NCBI GenBank assembly: GCA_009809945.1
Contig: WTPW01000658.1
Location: 200,148-264,147 of the forward strand
Direction: 5' to 3'
From: Gigaspora margarita
Taxonomy: Eukaryota; Glomeromycota; Glomeromycetes; Diversisporales; Gigasporaceae
DNA: 64,000 bases
Shown here: piece after piece, positions 12,006 to 22,840 of the stretch
Numbering within the stretch: the stretch's first letter is position 1
Layout: each line of letters opens with the position of its first letter
Translations under genes and position numbers: made by a program
The notes under the pieces: generated by a model
The model's database searches: none
Seen by the model: the letters and a program-made list of their open reading frames with translations, nothing else
What the model was told of the DNA's origin: nothing

Positions 12006-13146
12006 CAGTGTTGTACATGGACATATGTCCAAGCAAATTATTGGACATGGACAGTCCATGGACAATGTCCAAAGGTCCAGTCCATATAATTATCAATGAT
12101 CAATATTGTACGTGGACAAATGTCCAGTCCAATCTTTGGACATGGACAAATGTCCAAGGACAATGTCCAAAAATGTCCAAATGTCCAAGCACATTATTGG
12201 CTAAAATTATATATAAAAAATTATCAAAAAAACATATAAAATTTCTATAAACTTTGAAGAAATGTTGTTCAAAGTCTACATATCAACTTAAAATTAAATT
12301 TTTCGGAAACATAGAACAAGGGGAGGAGAAAAAGGTAGTACAAAAATCGGATTAAAATTTCACCGATTTTGCACAAAACGAAAATGTAACTTCGTCAAAA
12401 ACAAATATATTCTGATTTTAAGATGAAAATCGCATGTAAAAACATGCCCTGAACAACTTTACTTAATCGGCAGAAGTAGGTTACCTTGTAAGAAAAATGG
12501 GTTATCTATGTACTAAAGTTAAAATTTTTGGGATTTCAATATAAAACCTTTTTTTTTTATTAGGTAACCTACTTTGTGCTCTTAAGAAAAGTTGTTCAGC
12601 ATGTAATTTTACTCGTGATTGAGGTCAAAACGCGCTTTCTCGGACCTTTTACTAAGTGAAAAATGGGGTTAAAGTTAGTTTTTTCTAACTTTAACCCCAT
12701 TTTTCACTTAGTAAAAGGTTCGAGGAAGCGCGTTTTGACCTTATTCGCGAGTAAAATTACATGCCGAACAACTTTGCTTAAGAGTCCAAAGTAGGTTACC
12801 TAATAAGAAAAAAGGGTTTTATATTGAAACCCCAAAAATTTTAACTTTAGTACATAGATAACCCATTTTTCTTACAAGGTAACCTACTTCTGCTGGTTAA
12901 GTAAAGTTGTTCAGGGCGTATTTTTACATACGATTCTCGTCTTAAAATCAGGATATATTTGTTTTTGACAAAGTTACATTTTCGTTTTGTGCAAAATCAG
13001 TGAAATTTTAATCTGATTTTTGTACTACCTTTTCTTCTCCAGTTTATATGTAGACTTTGGAACAACATTTCTTCAAAGTTTATAGTAATTTTATATGTTT
13101 TTTTTGATAACTGATATGGACATATCCATGTCCATGTACAACACTG
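12006..13146. mobile_element. 1.14-kb hAT-type fold-back element
   Basis: The ends read CAGTGTTGTACATGGAC in inverse orientation and are flanked by an exact 8-bp duplication CCTATATT (11998-12005, 13147-13154). Nearly the whole element is one palindrome: 12300-12678 pairs with 12685-13045 around a six-T loop at 12679-12684. The left arm has an extra segment at about 12090-12200 rich in ATGTCCA motifs. No transposase is present. A shorter relative with the same terminus is nested at 60539-60872. Confidence 0.88.
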
Positions 13147-13261
13147 CCTATATTATGGCATGGCATGAATTTTTGCTAATGGCATGCCAAATTATTTTCG
13201 GTGGCTTGTCAATTTTTTATACTGTACGTACTGTACGTACAGTACATACGTGAAAAATTAA

Positions 13262-13690
13262 GCTTTACAATATAATTAGTATTCTTTATTATAACAAAAA
13301 ATTTTGGTTATTTCATATTTTTATAATCTCTATTTTTTTCCTTTTATGTCAAAACCTTTGAAGTATCTTACAAACTCGAAATTTGATTGGTTGGAATTCA
13401 CGTTATTATCTGCTACATAAACTCAATGCCAGATTCTTTGCTATACATTTTAATTATCTATCTATTTTATTGAATATAGATTGAATTGTCATAAACAATT
13501 TAAAAGATCTAAACTGAATTCGCTTTTAAGACACGTTCGAACACAATCATTGCTTACATATTTTAGTATAGTCTCTTGATAATGGCTAAATGATATTAAA
13601 TTTCATTTAAAAAATGCAAAGAGACTAATTTCACTTTATTCTTTTTTCTAACTAGATATTATTTTAAGGATTGATTATAAAATATTGATT
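13262..13690 (+). repeat. Dispersed repeat, copy A
   Basis: Matches 49053-49720 in the same orientation over several hundred bases, sharing blocks such as TACAATATAATTAGTATTCT, TTGAAGTATCTTA, and GAATATAGATTGAATTGTCA. It is not coding. This copy lacks the 190-bp insertion present in copy B. Confidence 0.7.
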
Positions 13691-14038
13691 ACAGGTACGA
13701 GATAAAATGTGATTTTGATTTTGATTATATAAATGAATTAGTTTGCTACTACTATTTACATTTATGTCAAAGTTTCTGATATGCTTATTAATATTTGATA
13801 ATCTCTCGTCATTGTTTAAAAACTTCAGAGTTTTTCTGCTACCGTTTTTCTGAATATTTATTCCAACATCGTTTTATCAGGTTCACATAACATTGTGAAG
13901 CTTCATTGTTAATGGACCGTTGTACAGTATTATAATATTTGACTTATAATTGCATAATATAACTTTACCATTCAATACTTCCCACATGATTTATGAAGGA
14001 GTACGTAGTTATTGTCTCCTTCGCATTCAATAACTATA

Positions 14039-14211
14039 CAGTCAGACCTCTCTAAATGCAATGTGACGGAACCATATGTAAAAATGTGCACTTAGAGAGG
14101 TATTGTATTTGGGGAGGTAAAAAATCTATAAGCGTAATATTATTTGGCCCAAGTGAAGATATGCATTTAGGGGGCTTTTCATATAGAGGTTGCATTTAGG
14201 AGGTCTGACTG
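14039..14211. mobile_element. Mariner/pogo-type MITE, TA target
   Basis: Inverted ends CAGTCAGACCTC with AAATGCAA close behind, flanked by TA on both sides. CAGTCAGACCTC is a typical pogo/Tigger-like terminus. 173 bp, no coding. Confidence 0.82.
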
Positions 14212-14242
14212 TATATTACACAAAACCAAATCTTTATTCGCA

Positions 14243-14529
14243 TCCAGGCCTACCAAATAATTGATTGCGGGAACAGTTAATTACAATTTTTCGAACTCAA
14301 TTAATTGATTGATGGCGCAGCCACAATTGATCAATTAATTGCAATTTTTACATAATTCGCCTATATATTTAAAAATCGGTACTGTATGTAGCGCTCTACA
14401 CAGTATAATAAAAGAAAATTGCAATTAATTGCAATTATTTCATCAATAATTGGATTTCAATTAATTTTATGATGATTTTAATTGATTTTTATTGTATGAC
14501 GTATAATTTAATTGATGTTTCGGTAGGCC
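14243..14529. mobile_element. Probable MITE with GGCCTACC ends
   Basis: GGCCTACC(A/G)AA near the left end is inverted at the right end; ATTCGCA flanks the segment at 14236-14242 and 14530-14536. The interior is rich in CAATTAATTGAT motifs. The left end has four extra bases (TCCA), so the exact terminus is uncertain. Confidence 0.5.
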
Positions 14530-14722
14530 ATTCGCAATTATCCGAATAATTGATCGTCAATTCACAGTTATTCACAGACTTTAGAAAGTATTACACAAAC
14601 AAATATATCGATAATAAGATTAAATTATGAATATACTTATCATTTAGCTTGTAACACTAGTACAGAATACAAATACGCATACATAAATCGTATATTGTGT
14701 TCGTTAATATTTCTGTAAATTA

Positions 14723-14742
14723 CTTTTGTTCATTAACAAAAG
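14723..14742 (+). promoter_or_regulatory. Conserved palindrome upstream of SPRY-TPR copy A
   Basis: CTTTTGTT-CATT-AACAAAAG, a perfect 8-bp inverted repeat, lies 26 bases before the ATG within about 80 bp that is nearly identical to the region upstream of the second copy (59053-59131). Position suggests a 5' leader or core-promoter element. Function is inference. Confidence 0.35.
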
Positions 14743-14768
14743 ATCTGAATTGATTTTAACCTACAGCA

Positions 14769-16179
14769 ATGGGAGATTTGGATTTAAAAACTTCATCCAA
14801 TGATATTTTTTTGCCGACTGCATGGGATATTAAAGACAAATCGCCGTTTATTGACATAGATTCAAGTGGACTTAAAGTAAATTATACGGGTAATATGAAA
14901 AGAGAAATTTTGCAGCAACATATTTAATGTGCTACTGTAATAATTAGCATTTAAAAAATATCATTATAGCTTTTTAATTTATTAAAAAACCTTTTAATTA
15001 AAGATCCTGATGATTATAAAGCTGCTGTCATTCGAGCAAATCATTCAATCCCTTCAGAGTGTGGGATATTTTACTTTGAAATTAAAATTATAAACAAAGG
15101 AAAAAATGGGTATCATTAATAATTATTTTATAAATATCACCTTTGTTATGATTTTTTATAATCTTTTAATTCCATTTTCTTAATAGAATGATTGGAATCG
15201 GATATTGTACAAAGCAAAGCAATAAAAAAACAGACGATTCAACTTATATAAATAATATGCTCATGCTTGGTAATAGGAAATATTTAATTATTTTCTTATT
15301 ATTACAAATTAATTTCTATCATATCCCTTAGGTCAGGAATATAAGGAAAATGAAACATAGGGGTGTGGCTATCATGGTGATGATGGATATTCTTTTTGTT
15401 CAGGAAACGGCACGCCATATGATTTATCATATCCTCCTGGATATACTACTGGTGATATAGTTGGATGCTATTTTAATTTTAGAGAAAACATAATATTTTA
15501 TACTAAAAATGGAATTAACTTAGGTAACCAACATTTAGAATTAAATTATATTTTTTTAAAACAAATAGACAGAAATTTAATAATTATAAAATATTTTAAG
15601 GAATTGCGTGCCATTTACACAGCAATTTTAAAGGCATTCTATATCCTTGTGTTGGGTTTAGATCGCAAGGCGGGTCAGTAAAAGTGAACTTTGGTAATGA
15701 AAATTTTAAATATTCTGGTAAATATATTCAAAGAGTTTAATTTTTTTGGCCTATTTAAAATTTAATCTTGTCTATATATATTTCAATTGACAGCGATGAC
15801 TAATGAAGACATTAATAAAAAATCAAAGAATGCATTAATATTGGAATATCAAGAAATTATAGGTGAACATGAAAATATGCTTGTTAGTTTAATCGATGAT
15901 TTAACAAAATCGCTAGAAAAAGAATCAAATAATGCATTCGAATTAAGCTACCGAGGCAAATTATATTTTATTATAGGCAAATATGATGAAGCGTTTGAAG
16001 ATTTAACTAGATTGCTAAAAATTGAACCAGATAATACAATGGCTTTAAGATATAGAGGTGAAATTAATTATATGATGAAAAGGTATAATGAATCAATCGC
16101 TGACCTAGAGAAACTATTAAGAATTAAACCAAATGACTTATGGGCAAAGAAGGTTTATAAATTAGTTGAGGGGTTGTAA
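14769..16179 (+). pseudogene. SPRY-domain plus TPR protein gene, copy A, with one in-frame stop
   Basis: Exons 14769-14889, 15004-15109, 15187-15269, 15332-15523, 15601-15717, 15794-16179; all junctions are GT-AG and phase-compatible (335 codons). Residues ~40-200 form a SPRY (B30.2-like) fold: [68 protein letters not shown]. Residues ~240-334 hold two TPR units (GKYDEAFEDLTRLLKIEPDN and RYNESIADLEKLLRIKPND), a protein-protein interaction module. SPRY domains usually bind partner proteins; the substrate is unknown. An in-frame TAG at 15358-15360 replaces the Trp that copy B keeps just before GCGYHGDDG. Everything else stays open, so decay looks recent or the stop is bypassed; alternatively the TPR half (from the ATG at 15796) could be made alone. 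The gene is followed by a mariner element and the satellite array. Confidence 0.8.
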
Positions 16180-16224
16180 GTATGATATGCATTTGTATGT
16201 CAATCACAAATCTGTGAATTTTAC

Positions 16225-16459
16225 AGTGTCCCCAAAATTCCGTGTTGGATGTGTCGGATCTAGGTCAGCATTTAGCTCAAGTTGTTAGTAGGTTCTATAG
16301 CAAAATTATCAGCTGGGCATTTTTTACTTAATGAATGGATATGATTTATTAGTAAAATTTTTTGTGATCTTGGAGCAAAATTGATCAATTCTGATCCCAC
16401 AGACCATTATTCCGATGCACTCCGAAGTATTCTGACCCAGAATTTTGGGGACCTCCCTG
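16225..16459. mobile_element. Mariner-like MITE copy 1, TA target
   Basis: The left end CAGTGTCCCCAAAATTC and right end (reverse complement CAGGGAGGTCCCCAAAATTC) are inverted and flanked by TA. It sits between the SPRY-TPR gene and the satellite. A second copy with about the same length and orientation lies at 59353-59590. Confidence 0.75.
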
Positions 16460-17716
16460 TATGAGTTCAAATCTGTCTATAACTAACATGATTTTAAATC
16501 ATTTATCACTATAGCTCCTAAGTACAGTAAACAGAATTTTTTACCGTAAATCACTATAGAAATCACACATAACTATATCCAAATCACTTGTATCACTATA
16601 GCTTGTAAGTAGTAAAACAGAATTTTTTTACAGTAAATCATTATAGAAATCCAATACAAAACTAACATAACTATATTTAAATAACTTGTATCACTATAGC
16701 GAGTAAGTACAATAAACCAGAATTTTTTACATTAAATCACTATAGAAATCACGTTCATTCCAATACAAAACTGACATCACTTGTATCACCACAATAGTCT
16801 GTAAGAATTTTACAATATAAATCATGTTCATTCAAATACAAAACTATATCTAAATCACTTGTATCACTATAGCTCGTAAGTACAGTAAAGCAGAATTTTT
16901 TACAGTAAATTAACTATAGAAATCACGTCCATTCCAATACAAAACTAACATAACCATATCTAAATCACTTGTATCATCACAATAGTCTGTAAGAATTTTT
17001 TACAATAAATCACTATAGAAATCACGTTCATTCTAATACAAAACTAACATATACATATCTAAATTACATATATCACTATAGCGAGTAAGTACAGAAAAAC
17101 AGAATTTTATACAGTAAATTACTATAGAAATCACATTCATTCCAATACAAACCAACATAACCATATCTAAATCACTTGTATCACCATAATAGTCTGTAAG
17201 AATTTTTCTACAGTAAATCACTATAGAAATCACGTTCATTCAAATACAAAACCAAATATAACCATATCTAAATCATTTGCATCACTATAGCTCGTAAGTA
17301 CAGAAAACAGAATTTTTTACAGTAAATCACTATAAAAATCACGTTCATCAAATACAAAACTAACATAACCATATCTAAATCACATGTAAAATTATAGCTC
17401 ATAAGTACAGTAAAATAGAATTTTTTACAGTAAATTACTATAGAAATCAAGCTCATTCCAATACGAAACTAACATAATCACTTGTATCACCACTATAGTC
17501 TGTAAGAATTTTTTACAGTAAATTACTATAGAAATCACGGTCATTCCAATACAAAACTAACATAACCATCTCTAAATCACTTATTACCACAATAGTCTGT
17601 AAGAATTTTTTAAAGTAAATCACTATAGAATCACGTTCATTCCAACACAAAACTAACATAACCATATCAAAATCACTTGTATCACCACAATAGTTAGTAA
17701 GTACAGTAAAACAGAT

Positions 17717-17932
17717 TTATTGCACGGGTCCTATGTGACAACCCATGCTTTTTTCATTTTCTTATTGGCACGGGATTGTTATGTCAGACACCGTGCAATA
17801 AGATAGTTATTATATGGGTATGTTGAATAACCTGTTACACACACAGGTTCATATTTAAATGCCGTGCCTTCAGCACGGAATATGAACCCGTGTGTAACTG
17901 GGTTATTCATTACATACCCATACAATAACTAT
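17717..17932. mobile_element. Two adjoining hairpin sequences inserted in array 1
   Basis: 17717-17802 is bounded by TTATTGCACGG and its inverse; 17803-17932 is a near-perfect palindrome starting ATAGTTATTATATGGGTATG and ending with the inverse, with CCGTGC stems near its centre. They split the satellite and share no sequence with it. Class unknown. Confidence 0.6.
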
Positions 17933-18357
17933 AATTTACAGCGAATCACTATAGAAATCACGTTCATTCCAATACAAAACTAATATAAATATCTAAAACA
18001 CATATATCACTATAGCAAGTAAGTACATAAAACAGAATTTTTATAGTAAATTACTATAGAAATCACATTAATTCTAATACAACTATATCTATCACCACAA
18101 TAGTTAGTAAGTACAGTAAACCAGAATTTTTTACAGTAAATCACTATAGAAATCCGTTCATTCCAATATAAAACTAACATAACCATATCTAAATCACTAT
18201 AGCAAGTAAGTAAAATAAAACAGAATTTTTACAGTAAAACTTTATAGAAATCACGTTCATTCCAAATAAAACTAACATAGCCATATCTAAATCACTTGTA
18301 TCACAATAGCGAGTAAGTACAGTAAACCAGAATTTTTTACAGCAAATTACTATCTTA

Positions 18358-18619
18358 CCCAGTATCGCATTTGCCAGTAACGAAATTATTTAAGTTCAGG
18401 GTGGGTGTCCGGTTATGGTTTTGGTTTAGGTTTTTATGTAGTAAAATCATTCAAGAAAGTCTTTTTGTTAGTGCAAAAAAAATGGCTTCTAATGCCAACT
18501 TTTGAGAAATAAGCGTTCTTTGGCATAAGAGACATTTTTTTGAATTTCTACATTACATTAAATCATGGGTTTTTATTGGTCAATTATATCGTGGGCGAAT
18601 TTTTATGGCGATACTGGGA
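18358..18619. mobile_element. Mariner-like MITE in array 1, TA target
   Basis: Inverted ends (C/T)CCCAGTATCGC, flanked by TA, within the satellite. 262 bp, no coding. Confidence 0.65.
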
Positions 18620-20541
18620 TAAATGTAAATGACTATAGAAATCACGTTCATTCCAATACAAAACCAACATAACCATATTTAAATTACTTATCACCACAAT
18701 AGTCAGTAAGAATTTTTTACAGCAAATCACTATAGAAATCACGTTCAATCCAATACAAAATTAACATAACCATACCTAAATCACATGTATCACTATAGCG
18801 AGTAAGTACAGTAAACAGAATTTTTTACAGTAATCACTATAGAAATCACGTTCATTCCAATACAAGATTAACATAACCATATCTAAATCACTTGTATCAC
18901 TATAGTGAGTAAGTACAGTAAACCAGAATTTTTTACAGTAAACCACTACGGAAGTCACGTTCATTCCAATATAAAACATATCTAAATCACATGTGTCATT
19001 ATAGCTCGTAAGTACTGTAAACCAGGATTTTTTACAGTAAATTACTATAGAAATCACGTTCATTCCAATACAAAACAAACATAACCATACCATATCTAAA
19101 CATTTGTATCACCACAATAGTCTGTAAGAATTTTTTACAGTAAATCACATAGAAATTAACATAACCATATCTAAATCACTTGTATCACTATAGCGAGTAA
19201 GTACAGTAAACCAAAATTTTTACAGTAAATCACTATAGAAATCACGTTCATTAAACTAACATCACTTGTATCACTATAGCGAGTAAGTACAGTAAACCAG
19301 AATTGTTTACAATAAATCACGTTCATTCCAATACAAAACTAACATAATCATATCTAAATCACTTGTATTACCACAATAGTCTGTAAGAATTTTTTACAGT
19401 AAATCACTATAGAAATCATTTATTCCAATACAAAATAACATAACCATATCTCAATCGCATGTATAACTATAGTGAGTAATAAAAAAAAATAAAGTTTTAT
19501 ATATACTAAAAATTAGCAACCAAATTTTTATATTAAATTTATATTAAAAAACTGGGTTTTAGTACTTATCTAAAAATTAAAATTTTATTTAAACTTAATT
19601 ATTTTAAAAAGTATTGCATAGAATTTTATAAACTTTTTTTTATTTAAAAAATAAGATTTACTTAATTTATAGTATTATTTATAGCTTTATAACTTGCTTA
19701 TTTAACTCTACATAAATTTTTAAAAAGAGTTCACAATAATATGGTACCTTACTGTATATGACAAAAAAAGTCATATTACCAGATCTATAGATTATATAAA
19801 GAAAAGGTTTACATGAAAAGAGACTTATATGAAAAAACAATAATTATATATAATTGTATATAATAGAAATTATAGATATACATGTGATATAATTATGGAT
19901 ATATATATATAAAGATATATATGTTAAAAGTAAAATTGTAAATATTAGTACTTTATTATTTTGCTTGTCCTGTTTATTTGTCTTTTTGTTATCTGATTAC
20001 AAATTTGGTTTTTTTGTATTAGACCACCTATTTCACTCTTAATCATTTATTGCATTTGCTTGTTATATATAACAAGTTGAATATGTTATACTATAGCATG
20101 TGGCTTGAGCTTACTATCCATGTAAACAACCGAAATATTTATTGAACGATCGGATTGATGCATTATTACTTATTTCAAAATAAATCACCAATTTCAACGT
20201 AAATTAAATGAAAAGTTTTCGGCAGAAAATTTTAGACGAAAATTAGGATAATTGGATTAGCCCGATTTTTTGTTCCATGACTATGAATTATTATGCTTAT
20301 ACGTTAGCATCTACGTATTATAGTATGAATCATGCATATGGTAATAAGAGTGCTTATGAATAGCGATAGGCAATGAACAGAGAAATGGTTAAAAATTCGA
20401 TGGTCAAAAGCATGATGACGTTAATTGCGCAGGGGTAAATACGAAAAATTTTAAGGGAATGAACAATTAACGGGTACGAAGCGAAATTAATATAAAGATA
20501 GCAATGTAATAAATGCTATAATGCACATTAGTGTTTATATG

Positions 20542-20800
20542 GGGTTGAGTCAATAGGAACAAGCAAATACTTTTAATAATTTTTTTTTTAAAAATTTTAA
20601 AAAAGAATAACTTAACAAAAACTTAACCAAATTTAATAAACCTTTTTTTTTTTTTTTTTTTTGAATTAAATTTTGCAAGTTTTTAGAATTTTTTTTAAAA
20701 AAATTTTTATTAAATTAAGTTTTGTTAAGTTATTTTTGTTTAAAGTCTTAAAAAAATTTTATTATAAAAAACTTTTGCTTGATTTCTATTGACTCAAACC
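20542..20800. mobile_element. Fold-back MITE, ATATG flanks
   Basis: Inverted ends G(G/T)TTGAGTCAATAG with palindromic interior (TTAACAAAACTTAA-type arms around a long T run), flanked by ATATG on both sides. It resembles the 45306-45554 element, which has TGTCAGTAGAAAC near its ends. Confidence 0.6.
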
Positions 20801-21149
20801 ATATGTTAAACATCCATTGGATAACCCGATGGATATCCGACTACTTGAAAAATAATTTTATAAAATACAACTTAATAATTACTATATTTTTATAAAAATT
20901 TTTTTTTAAAACAAAATAGCCAATATAATTCAACCTTTAAATTTAATCTTTTAGCAAATATATACTGTACAATAAAATTAAATAAATTAATATACAAAAA
21001 TATCAAAAAAGTATTAAATTGTATTGAAAATGGTTAATGCTATATATCAAAAAATAAGTAATAAAATGATAATTTAATAAAAGTGGTTAGAACCTATAAA
21101 ATTTTATATAACTAAAATTTAAATATACAGTATATTTTTTCATGTCTTA

Positions 21150-21267
21150 AGACATTCTCAAGCACTTTCCTCAATGGGCTCAACAAAGAATCTGATTGGT
21201 CAGACTGATCAAACTGGCCAATTAGATCCTTTATAGAATTCATTGAGAGAGGTGTTTGAGAACGCCC
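21150..21267. mobile_element. PIF/Harbinger-type MITE, TTA target
   Basis: Ends AGACATTCTCAAGCAC and, inverted, GGGCGTTCTCAAACAC; TTA flanks both. 118 bp. A GGG-type end and a TTA duplication fit PIF/Harbinger. Confidence 0.65.
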
Positions 21268-22729
21268 TTAGTCTATAACTATACTCTAGTCTTAAATTTT
21301 AATAGTAAATTTATTATAAAATAGAGGTGAATATAATAACCCCAGTATAAATATGATTTTTTTTTTAAATAATAATTTTACTTCGTTAAATCCAAAAAAA
21401 AAATACATATACTGTAATAAATTATACATACTGTATGCGTATTAAATTAGCAAATTTATATGCTAGCCAACCATCTAAATTACGTCATTTAATTCCCAAA
21501 TAAGAATTACATACGCAAATAAGTAAATTCAATTACAGAATTAAGTGTACGCCTTCGAGCCAAGGCATATCCTCTTAAGTATGCCCCAAAAATTTTCTAT
21601 GCCCCAGCTCTAAATTCGTGTTACTAAATCGTTGTAGTTATACGAATGACCAAAAATTTGATAATTGACTTTCAAACACTTGTTTACTAACGCTAAGTTT
21701 TTAACCAATTTTAATGGACTTTTAAATAAGTTTACAAAGTTTTACTTAACCAATTTTAATTATTCTCTATATTACTATATAATATATAGAAAGCAATTGG
21801 TAGATTTAGAAATAGTTTACTATATAGAAACAAAATTTAATATATATGAATTTAGAGTACCGATTGCGTCATTTTGAATTAACGCCTATGCCACGTTATT
21901 TAGAAATTTTACATAATCACAAGAATATCTCAAAAAAAAAATAATAATAATAATTATGAACTTCTACATATTGTTTCCCTAAATAATCTAAAAACAAATT
22001 GAAATTTTTACAAGTCCAGACGATTTAATTCCAGTAGGTAACGATTTGAATTACAAACTAGCCAAACCCGATTAGCATCCCATTATCGCTCGCATAATTA
22101 AATGATATGAATGATGAAAAAAAAACTGCGTATCTAGATTTTTCTCTCGGTGTCAGTTTAATTTAGAAACATGGCAGTTTCATCAGCGCCAACTAAATTT
22201 CAGGTGAAATTTATAGTTACGCAAAATTTTCCGGGTGAGTAGTACATAATCCAAATCCCGAAACATATATAACTAATACGTAATGTATGTAGGTAACAGG
22301 TAACGTAAGTGGGAAGATGAATCATTTTTAGTGTTAAAATTTCTTAAGGGAATATGATCTACAGTTTCTTTGTTAAATAAAAAATCAAAATTACGTGCAT
22401 TCTATTAACTAGATATAGTTGGTAATTAAACTAATATCATAAAACTATGTAAATTGTTTGAATTATGAAACAAATAGCCAAACAAGAAGTTTTTTTAGTA
22501 TTATTTGAATTATATGAACGGAATGAAATTACTTGTCATAGACCTGTTTGCTATTTATACGTACTAATTTGATAAAATAATTTGGATAATCGATAAGCCG
22601 AATTTGTCTTGTATTACTTGGTTACAAAAATTATATTAATATATCGAGATCAATATCAATACAGAAATATCACTAACTAAATCAAAACTTGTTACGAGTC
22701 TTATTTTACTTTTGCGTGAATTGAAATTG

Positions 22730-22739
22730 TATATATAAT
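22730..22739 (+). promoter_or_regulatory. TATA-like box upstream of the lipase gene
   Basis: TATATATAAT lies about 100 bases before the lipase ATG. Motif match only, in A+T-rich DNA. Confidence 0.35.
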
Positions 22740-22840
22740 AGTCTCTTAATTATCAAATCTAACTTTTGAGCTCTCCTCCTTTAGTCGCTATTATATTTCA
22801 CAATAATTCTTTTTTTTATTTAATTTTTATAATTTATATT

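Larger units (their letters stand above)
16490..19480. repeat. Satellite array 1, ~100-bp monomers
   Basis: Tandem monomers share TCACTATAGAAATCACGTTC, ATTCCAATACAAAACTAACA and ATATCTAAATCACTTGTATC. Two variants alternate irregularly: a ~108-bp form with AGCGAGTAAGTACAGTAAAC and a ~98-bp form with CACAATAGTCTGTAAG. Spacings of the TATAGAAATCAC mark measured over one stretch were 109, 99, 109, 108 and 88. The array is interrupted by two insertions (17717-17932 and 18358-18619). Open frames inside it on the minus strand mirror the repeat and are not genes. Confidence 0.95.
19481..22729. other. A+T-rich stretch, no confident gene
   Basis: Poly-A/T runs (for example 20580-20770) and two transposons listed separately. 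At 22172 an ATG opens MAVSSAPTKFQVKFIVTQNF and ends at a GTGAGT donor, like a first exon, but no matching next exon was found. Confidence 0.45.

Noticed and set aside
12008-12250. 80-codon open frame rich in MDICPSKLLDMD-like peptide
   Set aside because: It lies in the arm of a hAT fold-back and mirrors its ATGTCCA words.
16459-19480. Open frames on the minus strand reading repeated ISIVIYCKKFWFTVL-like peptides
   Set aside because: They follow the satellite monomer; the same peptide appears in array 2 on the other strand; there are no starts, domains or splice logic.
22172-22235. Exon-like MAVSSAPTKFQVKFIVTQNF with a GTGAGT donor as first exon of the lipase
   Set aside because: The lipase has its own ATG at 22841 and TATA motif; no intermediate exon joins the two in phase.
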